Part shown: piece after piece, positions 21,507-31,537 of the stretch | Layout: every line of letters starts with the position of its first letter | Position numbering within the stretch: position 1 is the stretch's first letter | NCBI GenBank assembly: GCA_010094045.1 | Contig: ML986776.1 | Span: 28,320-92,319, forward strand | DNA: 64,000 bases | Direction: 5' to 3' | Origin: Lojkania enalia | Lineage: Eukaryota; Ascomycota; Dothideomycetes; Pleosporales | Made by a program: the position numbers and the translations under genes | Notes under the pieces: model-generated | What the model was told of the DNA's origin: nothing | The model's database searches: none | Seen by the model: only the letters and a program-made list of their open reading frames with translations

Positions 21507-22673
21507 TCACCTCTTTCCCTTCCATATCTCTCTAGCTTTTGCCTTCCACCCCGCATCCTTTTCCTCCCTGGCACCCTCGAGATCAATATCCTCAAACCGC
21601 TCCGCTGGCGATGTTTCGCTAAACCCACCCTTTCTCTTACTCCTTTCCCGAATCCTCTGTAGCAACCTCTCAGCATACTGCTGGGCGGCATCGCGGTCCG
21701 GGTTTTTAGGATTAGCAGCCGCAGCCGCAGCCATACGATAGGCTTCGGCATCCGGATCACCAGCTGGAATGACTTCCATGGGCTTGGGGCCCTCAGAGGA
21801 CTCGGCGTGGCTGGAGTCACTATGTGGCCATTCGGATTGGTAGAGGTTTCGATATGCGTCTGGAGCACCATCGTAGGGCTCGATGATAGAGTGGAAGACC
21901 CCTTGCGTGTCCCTATACCCGGGTCTTCGCGGAGCCTGCTCGAAGCTGAAGCGGTTTAAGTGCCGTGGTGTAGGCTCCTCCGGAGCTTGGGGAGCAGGTA
22001 ATGAAGCGCACGGTTCGTGCTGTGGTAGCGGAGGAGTTTCTGGGGATGAAATCGTGAAGAAACGATCATTTTCAACCCGTAAATCTCCCTTCTCTGGATC
22101 GGGAGACAGCGATTTTGTAGTGTTACGACTGAACATGTCTGGCCAGAAAGTTGCTCTATCCTTATTTCCCATACCCTCGGCTCTAGTCTCTTGATCCGCG
22201 ATAGTAGTGGAGATCTGGCTTCGTCGCTTTTTAGCAACTTTGAAGGCATCGATGGTGATGTTGGGATAGGTGCCTTTTTCTAGTCCTCTGATCTTCTTGT
22301 CTTTGTCTATGCAGGACTTGCATCGGCCCCGGCAGCAGAGATAGATAGCGTAGATAATGGCTAGAAGGTAAAGAATTATGATCAAGACGACTGCAGCAAG
22401 CGTTAATTTTGCTGTAACATCGTCTAGAAATTTACTAGCCGGCTCGGTAGTTGGGCTACTAGTCGGAAGCGGTGTTAGAGTTGAAATAGCAGAGATAGCT
22501 GTTTGAGAGCCGCTTCCAATCGGCTTGGAAGAAATGATAACAGTGGGACGTGAGGATGAGAGAGATGGGTGAACATCTGAGTGTATGGTCGATGAATCTC
22601 CGCCGGTCGGGGCAGGCACAGTAGTGAATTGAGTGAGTGTAATGATAACGACAGGTAGGCTGCTTGCAGCCAT
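21507..22673 (-). CDS. single-pass membrane protein with Ser/Thr-rich ectodomain
   Basis: A 388-residue protein from ATG 22673 (MAASSLPVV); the frame is open slightly further upstream but without ATG. Layout: residues 1-85 are rich in Ser, Thr and Pro and look like an O-glycosylated extracellular stretch; one transmembrane helix at about 90-115 (TLAAVVLIIILYLLAIIYAIYL); a short Cys-rich juxtamembrane motif (CCRGRCKSC); then a long charged cytoplasmic tail with Pro-rich segments and a Lys/Arg-rich C-terminus (REIWKGKR). The shape resembles fungal Mid2/Wsc-type sensors, but no WSC or other defined ectodomain is visible, so the function is unknown. It is uninterrupted although its surroundings are decayed. 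Confidence 0.6.
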   Translation of the reverse strand: MAASSLPVVIITLTQFTTVPAPTGGDSSTIHSDVHPSLSSSRPTVIISSKPIGSGSQTAISAISTLTPLPTSSPTTEPASKFLDDVTAKLTLAAVVLIIILYLLAIIYAIYLCCRGRCKSCIDKDKKIRGLEKGTYPNITIDAFKVAKKRRSQISTTIADQETRAEGMGNKDRATFWPDMFSRNTTKSLSPDPEKGDLRVENDRFFTISSPETPPLPQHEPCASLPAPQAPEEPTPRHLNRFSFEQAPRRPGYRDTQGVFHSIIEPYDGAPDAYRNLYQSEWPHSDSSHAESSEGPKPMEVIPAGDPDAEAYRMAAAAAANPKNPDRDAAQQYAERLLQRIRERSKRKGGFSETSPAERFEDIDLEGAREEKDAGWKAKAREIWKGKR

Positions 22674-23280
22674 TTTTTGTGGCTTGCTTCTCACTGTAGG
22701 TGCGTATGTTTTCAATATTGTGTATGCTGTCTACTCACGCCATACGAAATAGGGAGATTTATATCAGACAATGGGTTCCAGGTTTGCACATTGTGAATGT
22801 ACCATGAACAATGTAGACAGTTGCGTACATTATGAGCTATCTAAGCTCCGGAGATGCATACTGAAGCACATTAGAATCCCTATTATTTGGACGTATGGCA
22901 TTGTGCAAGCTGATTTAACTCCAACGTCACACAATGCTATTGCATCCAGCTCTCGTCGAGAGGATAGGAGCTTTTGAGCATTTTGGGTTGGTAGGATGAT
23001 GGAGGCGTAAATTTAGGAGAAGGAACTCTGATTTTACCAAAAGGAAGATAGAATGTGGAAATAAACTTGACATTGGAATATACAGGATAGAAAGCAAAAG
23101 CTCGCTGTCAACGCCACTGCCATGCTATGCTTGCCAAATCTATGACAATTAATTGAAGACTTGAACGTGCCCGCATAGGCTCACTACAGCAAAATTTTAC
23201 TGAATGTGAACATTCTTAGACCCAGTTCTCTTGGATAAATCTATCTGTACCACAAAAAGTGCGTTACTCTTGAGATCTAA
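22674..23280. other. spacer
   Basis: No gene recognised between the two membrane-protein loci. Confidence 0.45.
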
Positions 23281-24140
23281 TTAATGGATTGCTTGAGGTA
23301 CATTTTTTACATCAACAACTTCCCCGTGTCCCGGTGTGCATAGAATCTCCGTGGCATCGGCGGTTGGTGCGCTACCCAAATCACTGATATCGATGATTCT
23401 AGATTGGTGATTTCCGCGGCCTCGAGGGTTCGACAATCTAGAGTCCCAAGAGTTGGATGAGTTGGGTTTGCTTGTACAAACCGCTGAATTAGGTCGAACG
23501 CACTTTTCTAGAGAATACAGTCGCGATGAAGGCGAACTTCGGGATTGTGGAGCAAGCTGTGCCTTAGAATACTGAAGAGTGTTGCTCAGCGTAGGAGACG
23601 AACAGACAGCCATCGTCGGTATTACGCTTTGGGGCCCGAAAAATTGCACGGGCATGCCCTCCCATAACAGCGGCTTTGGACTCTGTATCTCGGCTGGAGT
23701 GGTAGGAGTGGAAGTAAGCACTATTGTGGAGGAGATATGTAGCGCTCGGTTTGCTGGGGAAGCCCTGGAAGCTAAGATCGCTTTGACTAGATCGACGGAA
23801 ATTAGACATGCTATTCAAGGCTCGCTCGATATTAGCTAATCTTGCAACGTCCATCGGGCTGGTAACCAAATAGTAGGGATATTACTCCTGTCGCTTCCGC
23901 TTAGTTCTTACCCGGGAGTTTGAGCGAGTAAGGTATAATTTCCTCAGACGAATACCATCTCTAACGTTGATAATACTGAATATTGGACTGACGATAAATG
24001 ATTGCAAGAATCGTGAGGGTGGTGAAAAGAACGACTGCCAGTGCACTAAAAGAGATGGTGAAAATACCAACAGGTGCAATTGCAAAAGGTTTACCCAGCG
24101 GAGTAGCTTGACAGGCTACGATTGGAGTTAGGGATGGCAT
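23281..24140 (-). pseudogene. fragmented single-pass membrane protein gene
   Basis: Three minus-strand pieces look like one gene in different frames. The first, from ATG 24140, contains a hydrophobic helix (TISFSALAVVLFTTLTILAIIY) and runs into TAG after QYYQR. The frame then continues (RWYSSEEIIPYSLKLP) to a possible 5' splice site. The second piece (MDVARLANIERALN...) begins at 23869 or below. The third (TPAEIQSPKPLLWEGMPVQF...) ends at the stop at 23281. I could not find introns of normal length that join all three in frame, so at least one stop and one frameshift seem present. A working gene with unusual splicing remains possible. No known family is recognised. Confidence 0.35.
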
Positions 24141-24890
24141 GCCTACGACCAGCACAGCTTTATGAATTGAAATCAGCGTGTACGATTAATATGATAAAGC
24201 TGACGTGGTCCAACCCGACGTGGTCCAGGCCGCTTTATAAGAAAGTGGAGGTAGAAATTGGATGCACGTGACTAGACAAAAATTACAATCAAAGGAGAGT
24301 AGATTATTGTTTTCAAGAGGTTGTGACTACTACATGGCGAGCACGCGTGGAATTTCCTTTGTGCACTTTTCTTTGATGATACAAAAAAGTGAGAGGAATT
24401 TGTCCCTGACGGAACAATTTGCGGAGGTTAGACAAGAACCAGTTGACTATCAATTCAGGTACATACACATTCAGATTTAGTGTCCGGCTTTTGCACAGCC
24501 GCCAGAGTTTCAATCATAGGTGGCCCCTGCACGCCTAAGCGTCCTTGCCCTAGCTTCTGTTGTATGATTTGTGTAACGAAGCCCTCTAATGCTCGATCGC
24601 AGGCTAAGGCAGAAGCTGTCGGAGCCTGAGGCTACAGTCTGCACTAGATCTCGCGATCCTTTGCACCATAGTGCGACGATTTGGTCTAGTCACACGTAAC
24701 ACGCGGGGTACGAAGTCACTCTAGAGGTGCAGGCTGGCCGATACTTTCTTTTTCATTTCTTCTTCCTTTTGCAAAGGGCATACAACTTCAATAACACGAT
24801 ACAGGACTTGCTATTACTGATCTAGAGTGAATTTTGCAGTAGACTAAGTGCCTTCATGCTATTGGGCCTCAAAATCATTTAAAAAAGAGC
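24141..24890. other. spacer
   Basis: No gene or repeat recognised. Confidence 0.4.
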
Positions 24891-25013
24891 ACTAATGGTT
24901 CGAAGACCTATTAGAAGGCGGCTTGGAGGAGCTACCACAAGCACGAATGCGCGGTATTCTCCGAAAATCTTGACATATATCTCCGAAGCTGAGCATTATA
25001 TCGGCTACTGAGC

Positions 25014-25500
25014 ATGAACAAGCATGAGCTTCTTACAGGCCAGCGATGGGAAGCATTATACAGACCACAATCGCATCGGGTTGGACAACTATTTACCGGA
25101 CATGCTCAAAATATCACTTTAGCGTCCGGATTTGCGATGTTTCGTACAACGGCTCTTCTTAGCTCTTCCGAGGTTCTGGCTCAATATTGCGTAGTACCTT
25201 GGTAGTGTCTTACTGAACTAATAGGAAGCTAACGTCACTGGCATCAGATGCTTACCAACTGCCTATCGATTTATCCAGCAAAGGGGGAACGCTTGGTATG
25301 GGCTTAGACGTGGTAGCATCACTTCTGAATCATTCCTATAATCCCGTCGCGTTTGTCTTCTTTGAAAGTAGATCTCTCCGCGTGCGTTCAGAACGGGGGT
25401 TATTTGCTGGCGATGGGGTCACACAATGCTATACGGATGTTGGTATGTATAAAGTATCGGGGCAGATGAGGAGGAAAAACTGTGTTGATACATATCTATG
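25014..25500 (+). pseudogene. SET-domain (SMYD-like) protein relic
   Basis: Fragment of a SET-domain methyltransferase-type protein. The frame around 25260-25460 reads GLDVVASLLNHSYNP, then VAFVFFESRSLRVRS, then GDGVTQCYTDVGM. This is the NHSC-PN / RSLRVR / CYTDV part of SET domains of SMYD-like fungal proteins, where the invariant-looking Cys after NHS is Tyr here and Asn is Val. The upstream frame from 25014 (LLSSSEVLAQYC) may be the preceding exon, but it does not join cleanly in frame to the SET fragment across the GTAGTA..CAG segment. Both substrate-side residues and most of the protein are missing, so I read this as a decayed fragment. Confidence 0.5.
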
Positions 25501-25686
25501 GTGGATTAAGGCTATTTATACTATCTGTCCTAGTATCACATGATATCAGGGCTAGTCCTTAGTAGGGATTGTGCCATACATATAACCTTACAGTATGGAT
25601 GCTTTAATTCAATGACCCATGCTGAGTGTTGAATATTTCTTCAATTGCCATTGTGAGTAGACATTCCAAACATCTACTTCTCTCAC

Positions 25687-25856
25687 TGTAAGCCGGGTCA
25701 CGTGCCTGATTAGCTATGTAGCCCTTGAGTAAGCAGTGTCGTGCACTATATATTTCTCTACTATCTTAGACCGAGAGGTCAGGATAACCATCAAGACAAC
25801 CATAAGCACAGCTATCAATACAACATCCATACAGTTTCCACCCACTTCTGCTTACA
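25687..25856 (+). mobile_element. solo LTR (copy 2)
   Basis: A 170-bp element beginning TGTAAGC and ending GCTTACA, a 7-bp perfect inverted terminus. It is flanked by CTCAC (25682-25686) and TTCAC (25857-25861), a 5-bp target-site duplication with one C/T change. It contains GGTCACGTGCCTG, AGCCCTTGA, ACTATATATT and GACCGAGAGGTCA, all shared with copy 1 at 19829-19999, which is inverted relative to it. The differences between the copies are mostly C/T and G/A, as expected after RIP. Confidence 0.85.
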
Positions 25857-26020
25857 TTCACTCATTGCTTCAAGGTAGGAGGTGTGAGAAAGAGGTACAG
25901 GAGCACGAAAAGTGCTTATTGAACAAGATCGGATGGACCTAACAATTGGAGCGAACTTAGCATAAACTTATAAAGCTTATGAATGTAGCTGTTCGCCCTT
26001 TCAACTCTAGCAACGGCTCT

Positions 26021-26524
26021 ATGGACGTGGGAAAGATTGACGCCGATGCCCAAAACTTAGCAACGGAAGCCTTTCCAGGTGGAAACTAGCCAGAAGACTT
26101 AGCGGCAATGCCTTCATTGTGCATCCAATTTGTAAGGATATTAAAGGCGCAAGATCGCGATATTGAGGCCTTGAAACACAGCATCAGCGTCTACATGTGT
26201 CTAGAAAGGCGCCGAGGGCGGCAATGGCTTCGGGAGCTATTTCAGCTACTTCAAATCTTTGCACGTGTAGTCGAACTATCCAAGTAGATCGCTACTCTCG
26301 AAGGCCATAGATTTCTCAGTGAAGATCAGCTGTGGAATAATCTGCACGGCTACCTCCACGAATTGGTCCTCGGCGCAACCAAGACCTTCGGACGCGACGC
26401 AACACACGCAGAAGCAATTCAAAACGGGTACAATGATCGCTTGAGGGCAGATGATGTGCCCGCGCCCGGAAATCGTGTACTAGCAAAACGATTTAAGAGG
26501 GCTCAGTCGAAATTGCTTCTCTAG
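26021..26524 (+). pseudogene. hypothetical protein gene with two in-frame TAG codons
   Basis: A frame of 168 codons from ATG (MDVGKIDADAQNL) to TAG reads as coherent, charged, helix-rich protein throughout (for example DRDIEALKHSISVYMCLERR, and later LHGYLHELVLGATKTF), but it contains two internal TAG stops: after FPGGN and after VVELSK. Both could be CAG to TAG changes. I do not recognise the family. It lies inside the RIP-affected block, so I call it an inactivated gene of unknown function; it may also be the remains of one exon of a larger gene. Confidence 0.45.
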
Positions 26525-26788
26525 GCGGGAATATATAAAAACAAGAGCATTACTTTAACCTAAATGATCAAATACGGAATTTGTGTACAACTTGATGCCT
26601 CTCCTCTATCTAGCGCCTCTTCCAACCACTCCTCTTCCACCCCATGATAGCAACCATCACGCCTCTTGTGTCAAGTTCGAGTCCATCAAATATGCAAAGC
26701 ATCAAAGCGTTCTATCAACCGGCCGATTATATCCGGCTTACGTGCATCTGCTTCGGCATCCGTTTGAGAAGCCAAATGCAGATCAAGT

Positions 26789-27148
26789 CTACCAGGGCCG
26801 GTCGGCACAACACCTACCATAGGAGCCTCCGCCGTCTTGTGGATGAAAACAAGAGCTGGTCGACTCAACACCTTCCATAGGGCCTCCGTCATCTTGTGGA
26901 TGTGAACTAGAGCTGGTCGACTCAACACCTTCCATAGGGCCTCCGTCATACTGTGGATGAGAGCTAGAACCCAGGGCCGAAACCGATTGAGATAACATAG
27001 GACAGCCAGTTGATTGGTTTCCACCAGGCCCTCCCTTGCTCAGAAAGTCCCACTGGGCTTCCATTTCCATCGTGACCCGAAACGGAATATCCGGATATTG
27101 GCCGTTAGGATGCTTATAAACAACCTCTACATGGAGCAACAAAGACAT
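26789..27148 (-). CDS. small hypothetical repeat protein
   Basis: An open frame of 119 codons from ATG 27148 (MSLLLHVEVVYKHPNGQ). The second half consists of about three diverged copies of a 19-residue (57-bp) unit with core SSHPQDDGGPMEGVEST. The N-terminal part looks like ordinary protein. No family is recognised. The surroundings are full of decayed genes, so this may be the start of a broken gene rather than a working one. Confidence 0.3.
   Translation of the reverse strand: MSLLLHVEVVYKHPNGQYPDIPFRVTMEMEAQWDFLSKGGPGGNQSTGCPMLSQSVSALGSSSHPQYDGGPMEGVESTSSSSHPQDDGGPMEGVESTSSCFHPQDGGGSYGRCCADRPW
26810..26965. repeat. 57-bp tandem repeat, about 3 copies
   Basis: Direct repeats containing CTCAACACCTTCCATAGGGC and TGTGGATG. 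Two copies are nearly identical and a third, at the low-coordinate end, is diverged. They encode the GGPMEGVEST repeat on the minus strand. Confidence 0.75.
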
Positions 27149-27249
27149 ATTTTAGGATTTCTGCAAGCTCAAAGGATGCTTCAATCTTGTATCCCCCGGT
27201 GCAATCCTCCCTTGCCTTCCTAAGAACCAAGCGTCCGCAACAGTTGCTA

Positions 27250-27750
27250 CAGTCCTTCAACTAGCTGATATAGCAGTCTTCCAATTAGCCGATATAACAG
27301 TCCTCCAACTAGCCGATATAATAGTCCTCCAACTAGCCGATATAATAGTCCTCCAACTAGCCGATATAATAGTCCTCCAACTAGCCGATATAATAGTCCT
27401 CTAACTAGCCGATATAGTCCTCCAACTGGCCGATATAATAGTCCTCCAACTAGCCGATGTAATAGTCCTCCAACTAACCGATATAGTCCTCTAACTGGCC
27501 GATATAATAGTCCTCTAACTAGCCGATATAGCCGTTCTCCAACTAGCCGATATAACACTCCTCCAACTAGTCGATATAACACTCCTCCAACTAGCCAATA
27601 TAACACTCCTCCAACTAGCCGATATAACACTCCTCCAACTAGCCGATATAATACGCCTCCAACTAGCCGATATAACACTCCTCCAACTAGCCGATATAAT
27701 ACGCCTCCAACTAGCCGATATAACGCTCCTCCAACTAGCCGCGAGTTCTT
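27250..27750. repeat. 21-bp minisatellite, about 23-24 copies
   Basis: Tandem array of a 21-bp unit (consensus CTCCAACTAGCCGATATAAT plus one or two variable bases), with a few units shortened by 3 bp. Because the unit is 7 codons long, the minus strand stays open for 168 codons and would encode a heptapeptide repeat of the type RLVGGLLY. The open frame is a by-product of the period; I do not annotate it as a gene. It is not a CRISPR array: there are no spacers and the host is a fungus. Confidence 0.9.
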
Positions 27751-27822
27751 CAACTGCTCCCTGTTTCAGCTCGCTCGACCGAGGGAAGGATAGCTTTACG
27801 ATGATTTATGCTGTGAGGAAGA

Positions 27823-29389
27823 GATGCCAAGAAGACGCGTTGCGACGCGTCGCTCAAGTGGGGCCGCCGCCAAGACTATGATCCCGGACACGGAATCACT
27901 CTCCCCTTCGTAAGCCCTTTCTAAGCCGCTATACGCGCTAACCGCATGCTCACAGCACTTCCATAATTCCTACTGAAGTCCTTTACGAGTATACAGTATC
28001 AGCTCGCCATCCTCATGCTGTCGGGCCTAGTAACAGCAAGGCCTCTTGCAAAAGGATGCGATAGCGAGCCTATTCTCTTACCACCAAGACTTCTCCTTCA
28101 GCCCTTAAGAGCAAGGCGGCCCTAGCGATACACAGTTCGTAGGTACACCACCGCTTAATGCCTCACAGACACCTCGGGCCTCCTTCCACAGTTTGTCGGA
28201 CCGAACGAGGGTTGCTGCCCACCCGTAGACACAACTAGAACTAGACAGGTTCCGATTCCGCGATCTCCATGAATGGGACGAGCACAATAGCCATGGGGAA
28301 GAAGTAACGACCATTTTTCACTATTCGATCGAGTGGAAGGTCGCCGTCAGCAAGGTAGTGTCTCCGGACACCGAGCAAGGCGTTGTTCTAGTTCCAATCG
28401 GATATTGGCATATGATTCTCAAGCCTAAGCTCGACAGGCTTCTGCAAGAAAAGTTTGGGCTCATAGGGAGATACAATGTGACTACACCAATATCACTGTT
28501 TTGATAAAAACCCGTATACATCGTGAGCGCGCCAAGCACTTTGACAATCTAGACATCGACTGGCCCATTATCGCCAAAGAACTACAGGAATGGAGCAAAT
28601 AGTTCCGCTCTCAGAAGAAGTTCCGAGCAGGTCTCTGTTTCAATTACGGGGACTCGCATCATGCTTCCACTGGCCTGCCACAATGAGGAAATTACCAAGA
28701 TTCTTCGACTACGCAAAGAATGCTTTACGAGCGAGCTACGCAACTCGATGCAGATCAGAGTCGACCGAGAGCACTTCTATTTGGCGTGAAATCTATGCTT
28801 TGATGTGATGTCTAGGCCCACTATGCGACCTGGGATAATATTGTTGGTGATACCCCTTCAGCACGAAGCATTATAATTTTAGAACGCATCATCTTAAGGC
28901 AGTAATCGATTTCGTAGAGCAGGGCAACCCTCAGGGAGACTATGACGACGTTCCTAAGGAGATCCGTAAGCAGCTGATATTAGAAGAACGTTAGCGAGAG
29001 AAGCGGCAGGTTAAACCTAACATTACGACACCCACACTAAACTATCCGCACATTACTATTACTATTGTCCTACCTTAACCTCACCAATCACCTTTAATGA
29101 GCTATAAGGCAATATTAGCACCCGTGGTGCGCCCTATGAGCAACACTTATCTTGAAATTCCAAGTTTGAGGGACCGAGCCGTAACATTTTACAGCGAGTG
29201 GCGGCAATCGTAAATCGATAACAAGATGCTGAAGGAAGACTTTCGTAGAGCAGGCGACGTTGCGTTACAAGATGGATTGGGCTTAGAGTAGATACATCAA
29301 GATTTAAGACTGCCTTTTTCACTGAGCACGGCGTTGAGAGAAGAGTTGCCTGACGGTTTATCAGCGGTATTGAAGGTTGGACAAAGTGA
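27823..29389 (+). pseudogene. RIP-decayed member of a high-copy fungal gene family
   Basis: Relic of a long gene of a family found in many copies in filamentous ascomycetes (function unknown, known to me by its motifs only). In order: MPRRRVATRRSS at the start; RFRFRDLHEWDEH near 28250; VVLVPIGYWHMILKPKLDR; HFDNLDIDWPIIAKELQEW near 28540; SIWREIYALM-type block near 28780; IDFVEQGNPQGDYDDVPKEI near 28900; YLEIPSLRDRAV near 29150; and FFTEHGVERRVA, ending GIEGWTK and TGA at 29387-29389. The blocks lie in several frames and are interrupted by TAG, TAA and TGA codons exactly where the family has Gln or Arg (CAG, CAA, CGA), as RIP would produce. It is dead. Confidence 0.65.
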
Positions 29390-29518
29390 TACAAATTGTC
29401 TTGTGATAGCAATATAGTCACATAACTTAGACAGCTCTGTAGATATATATTTATTTTATAACGCACTCTTAAGCAAGCGTTAGAAATTACAAGTTTGATG
29501 AACCACGTCACTACAATA

Positions 29519-30440
29519 TCAGAAGTCCTCCACAACAATACCAGTATGACTGAAGTGACCTTTCACACTCTGCTCCCTTGCACCTACAACATCGAGGCAC
29601 CATTCAAGGAATGCATTAAACCTGTGTTGCGGATCACTCTCATATTCCTGCTAATTCGTCTTAATAAATCCCTTTAGTTCTGCGAAGAATTCTTCGATCG
29701 GATTAAGGTTTGGTATATATAGTGAAGGTACAATAGCTTAATGCCCGCATTAAAGCACATCTATTTAATATAATCTATATAAAAGGAGGCGTTGTCCATC
29801 ACAAGGATAGTCTGCCGTTTAGGGAATAGTTCGTAGTGCTAAGGAGCTGCTCAACATAGTCTTCGTATATAGTAAGATTTGATACCTATAAACCCGGCGA
29901 AACTTAGCCACTTAAGCTGGAGTGACACCGAGAAGAGGCTAGTCGGTTCACCTAAAGCCAGTCCGCTTGTCGCACTTAGACTCATCCGCGAATATAAGAT
30001 GGTATGACTTGAAATTAGAGCTATCACGCAAATAGAAACCCCGGAGATCCTAGTTCTGTCGTTGAACCGCTTGGCGAAAAACCTTCTTTGTCTAGCGTAC
30101 GGCTGTCAGAGCGCGACTGATTGTGGAAACACTCACAAGAATCCCGAACTCGTCCTGTAAGAAGACAACCATTTCATCTTGGTATAGTCCAGGCTTCTCT
30201 AGCAACCGACCTCGAAGGACTTCCAGCATCGAGGTCTTTATTCGTCGTCGCAGGCTAGGAGAACTATTCGATGGCGCTCTGGTCGCACCGAAGTGTCGAG
30301 CGAATTCTCCTTATAGCGCGGTCGCTGCAGCCCATAGCCGCAACGATATCAACGCCTTCCGCATTGCTGAGTACCATGTCTTGTATCATATCATGCTACG
30401 AGGCTACAAGTTTGGGTTCCATGGCATATTCATGTTGACC
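29519..30440 (-). mobile_element. Tc1/mariner-type transposase relic (DDE_3)
   Basis: Degenerate transposase on the minus strand. Recognisable blocks from N to C: a helix-turn-helix-like start (AEGVDIVAAMGCSDRAIRRI, near 30370); LRRRIKTSML; LYQDEMVVFLQDEFGILVSV; ISRALTA; the first catalytic Asp in FADESKCDKRTGFR; LGVTP; FRRVYRYQIL; the second Asp in LVMDNASF; NLNPIEEFFAELKGFIK with the third acidic residue; and a C-terminal block ending in HFSHTGIVVEDF and TGA at 29519-29521. Frameshifts and several TAG/TGA/TAA stops interrupt it (for example where the family has RTGW), consistent with RIP. I could not identify terminal inverted repeats with certainty, so the element ends are not defined. Confidence 0.75.
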
Positions 30441-31150
30441 TTCTCAAGTGTTCGAGACGGAGGAAGTTGAAGTTCGAGCTGCGAACGGGCGCCGTGGAAG
30501 GCCATCGACAGTCGCGGCTAATAATAGAAACGAATCCGTTTTGAAACGCGCCGGCGGCAGACGACGAATTGATCAATTGGTCCAACCGATTATAAGATAA
30601 AGAGGTCATATTTCGACGTCGACCGCGCCGTTGGGAAAAGTGTTCTGTTGGAACCAACATAACGGATGTTCAAGTGATAGGATTAGGTAGAGCGCCTATT
30701 ATAGCTAGCAACGTTAGTCATTCTTGTATCAGATACGGTTCCACAGAAAATCTCATTGTGGATCAATGCATGTTTTGATTCTGTGAGATTTGAAGCCATG
30801 TGTTCGATCAGGTTCTCCGCCTATTCGGTCACGTGATTACAGACAGGAAGCCGTCTCCGAAAAGGCAGGCATGACGCCGTCTCTATGATGGGGAGGAATC
30901 TGTATAGTCATCCACATGTGCTCTGGAAAGTCCTTTGGGATGTATTTGTCCCAGACGCTAAGGTGCTTCAGTAGGTTGAATACGCATAGGATGGCGCAGG
31001 GATTGGCTGCAGTGACCGCAAGGCTGCATGCTGTAAATATGGCGCCTACAGCTCGTCTGCCTTGGCACTCTACGGCAATAAATTTACATTCTAATTCAAC
31101 GCTTGTTCCAGTAAGTTCCTAGTCTATCTCATATTGAGTGCATACTTTGG
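30441..31150. other. spacer in the decayed block
   Basis: No further gene recognised. A 68-codon open frame at 30916-31122 has no motif. This may include the rest of the mariner-type element or more repeat debris. Confidence 0.4.
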
Positions 31151-31537
31151 ATGGATCTGCTCAGTGTTACGACAAGCGTCATCACAGCCTAGCAGCTCAC
31201 GAACAATGTGGTTCAATACTTCAATAATGTCAAAGACGTGCTAAAGGAATGCTATCAATGCATCATCGAAGCCTCGAACCTCCTAGGGCTTCTGGTCAGC
31301 CTTCAATACCACGACGAACAAGCGCGGATTGGTCATCCCTAGTTTAAAGAGGTTCGGAAACTAAATAGCAAAGATGGGCCTCTGAACAAGTACAAGGAAG
31401 CCCTCGAATTACTGCGAACGAGAGTGAGAAATGGAGATGGCATACAGCAGATCAAGAGGCGGCTGTTGCGGAAGTTCGATAAAGATGAAGTCGCGAGCAT
31501 TCTGAGAAGAATGAAGCGGCAGAAGAGTCTCTTGTGA
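31151..31537 (+). pseudogene. relic of an NLR/STAND N-terminal domain
   Basis: A frame of 129 codons from ATG begins MDLLSVTTSVITA and continues (after TAG) QLTNNVVQYFNNVKDVLKE, CIIEASNLLGLLVSLQ, GPLNKYKEALELLRTRV and FDKDEVASILRRMKRQKSLL. This is the helical N-terminal domain found at the start of many fungal NACHT/NLR and ankyrin proteins. Two internal TAG codons interrupt it, one where the family has Trp in PWFKEV (TGG to TAG). After the terminal stop a little more family-like sequence follows (VALEMDYI). The NACHT part is absent, so this is a dead fragment. It belongs to a different N-terminal type from the intact NLR gene at 8245. Confidence 0.6.

Noticed and set aside
27250..27750. CRISPR-like appearance of the 21-bp array
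   Set aside because: The units are contiguous, have no unique spacers, and the sequence is from a fungus.
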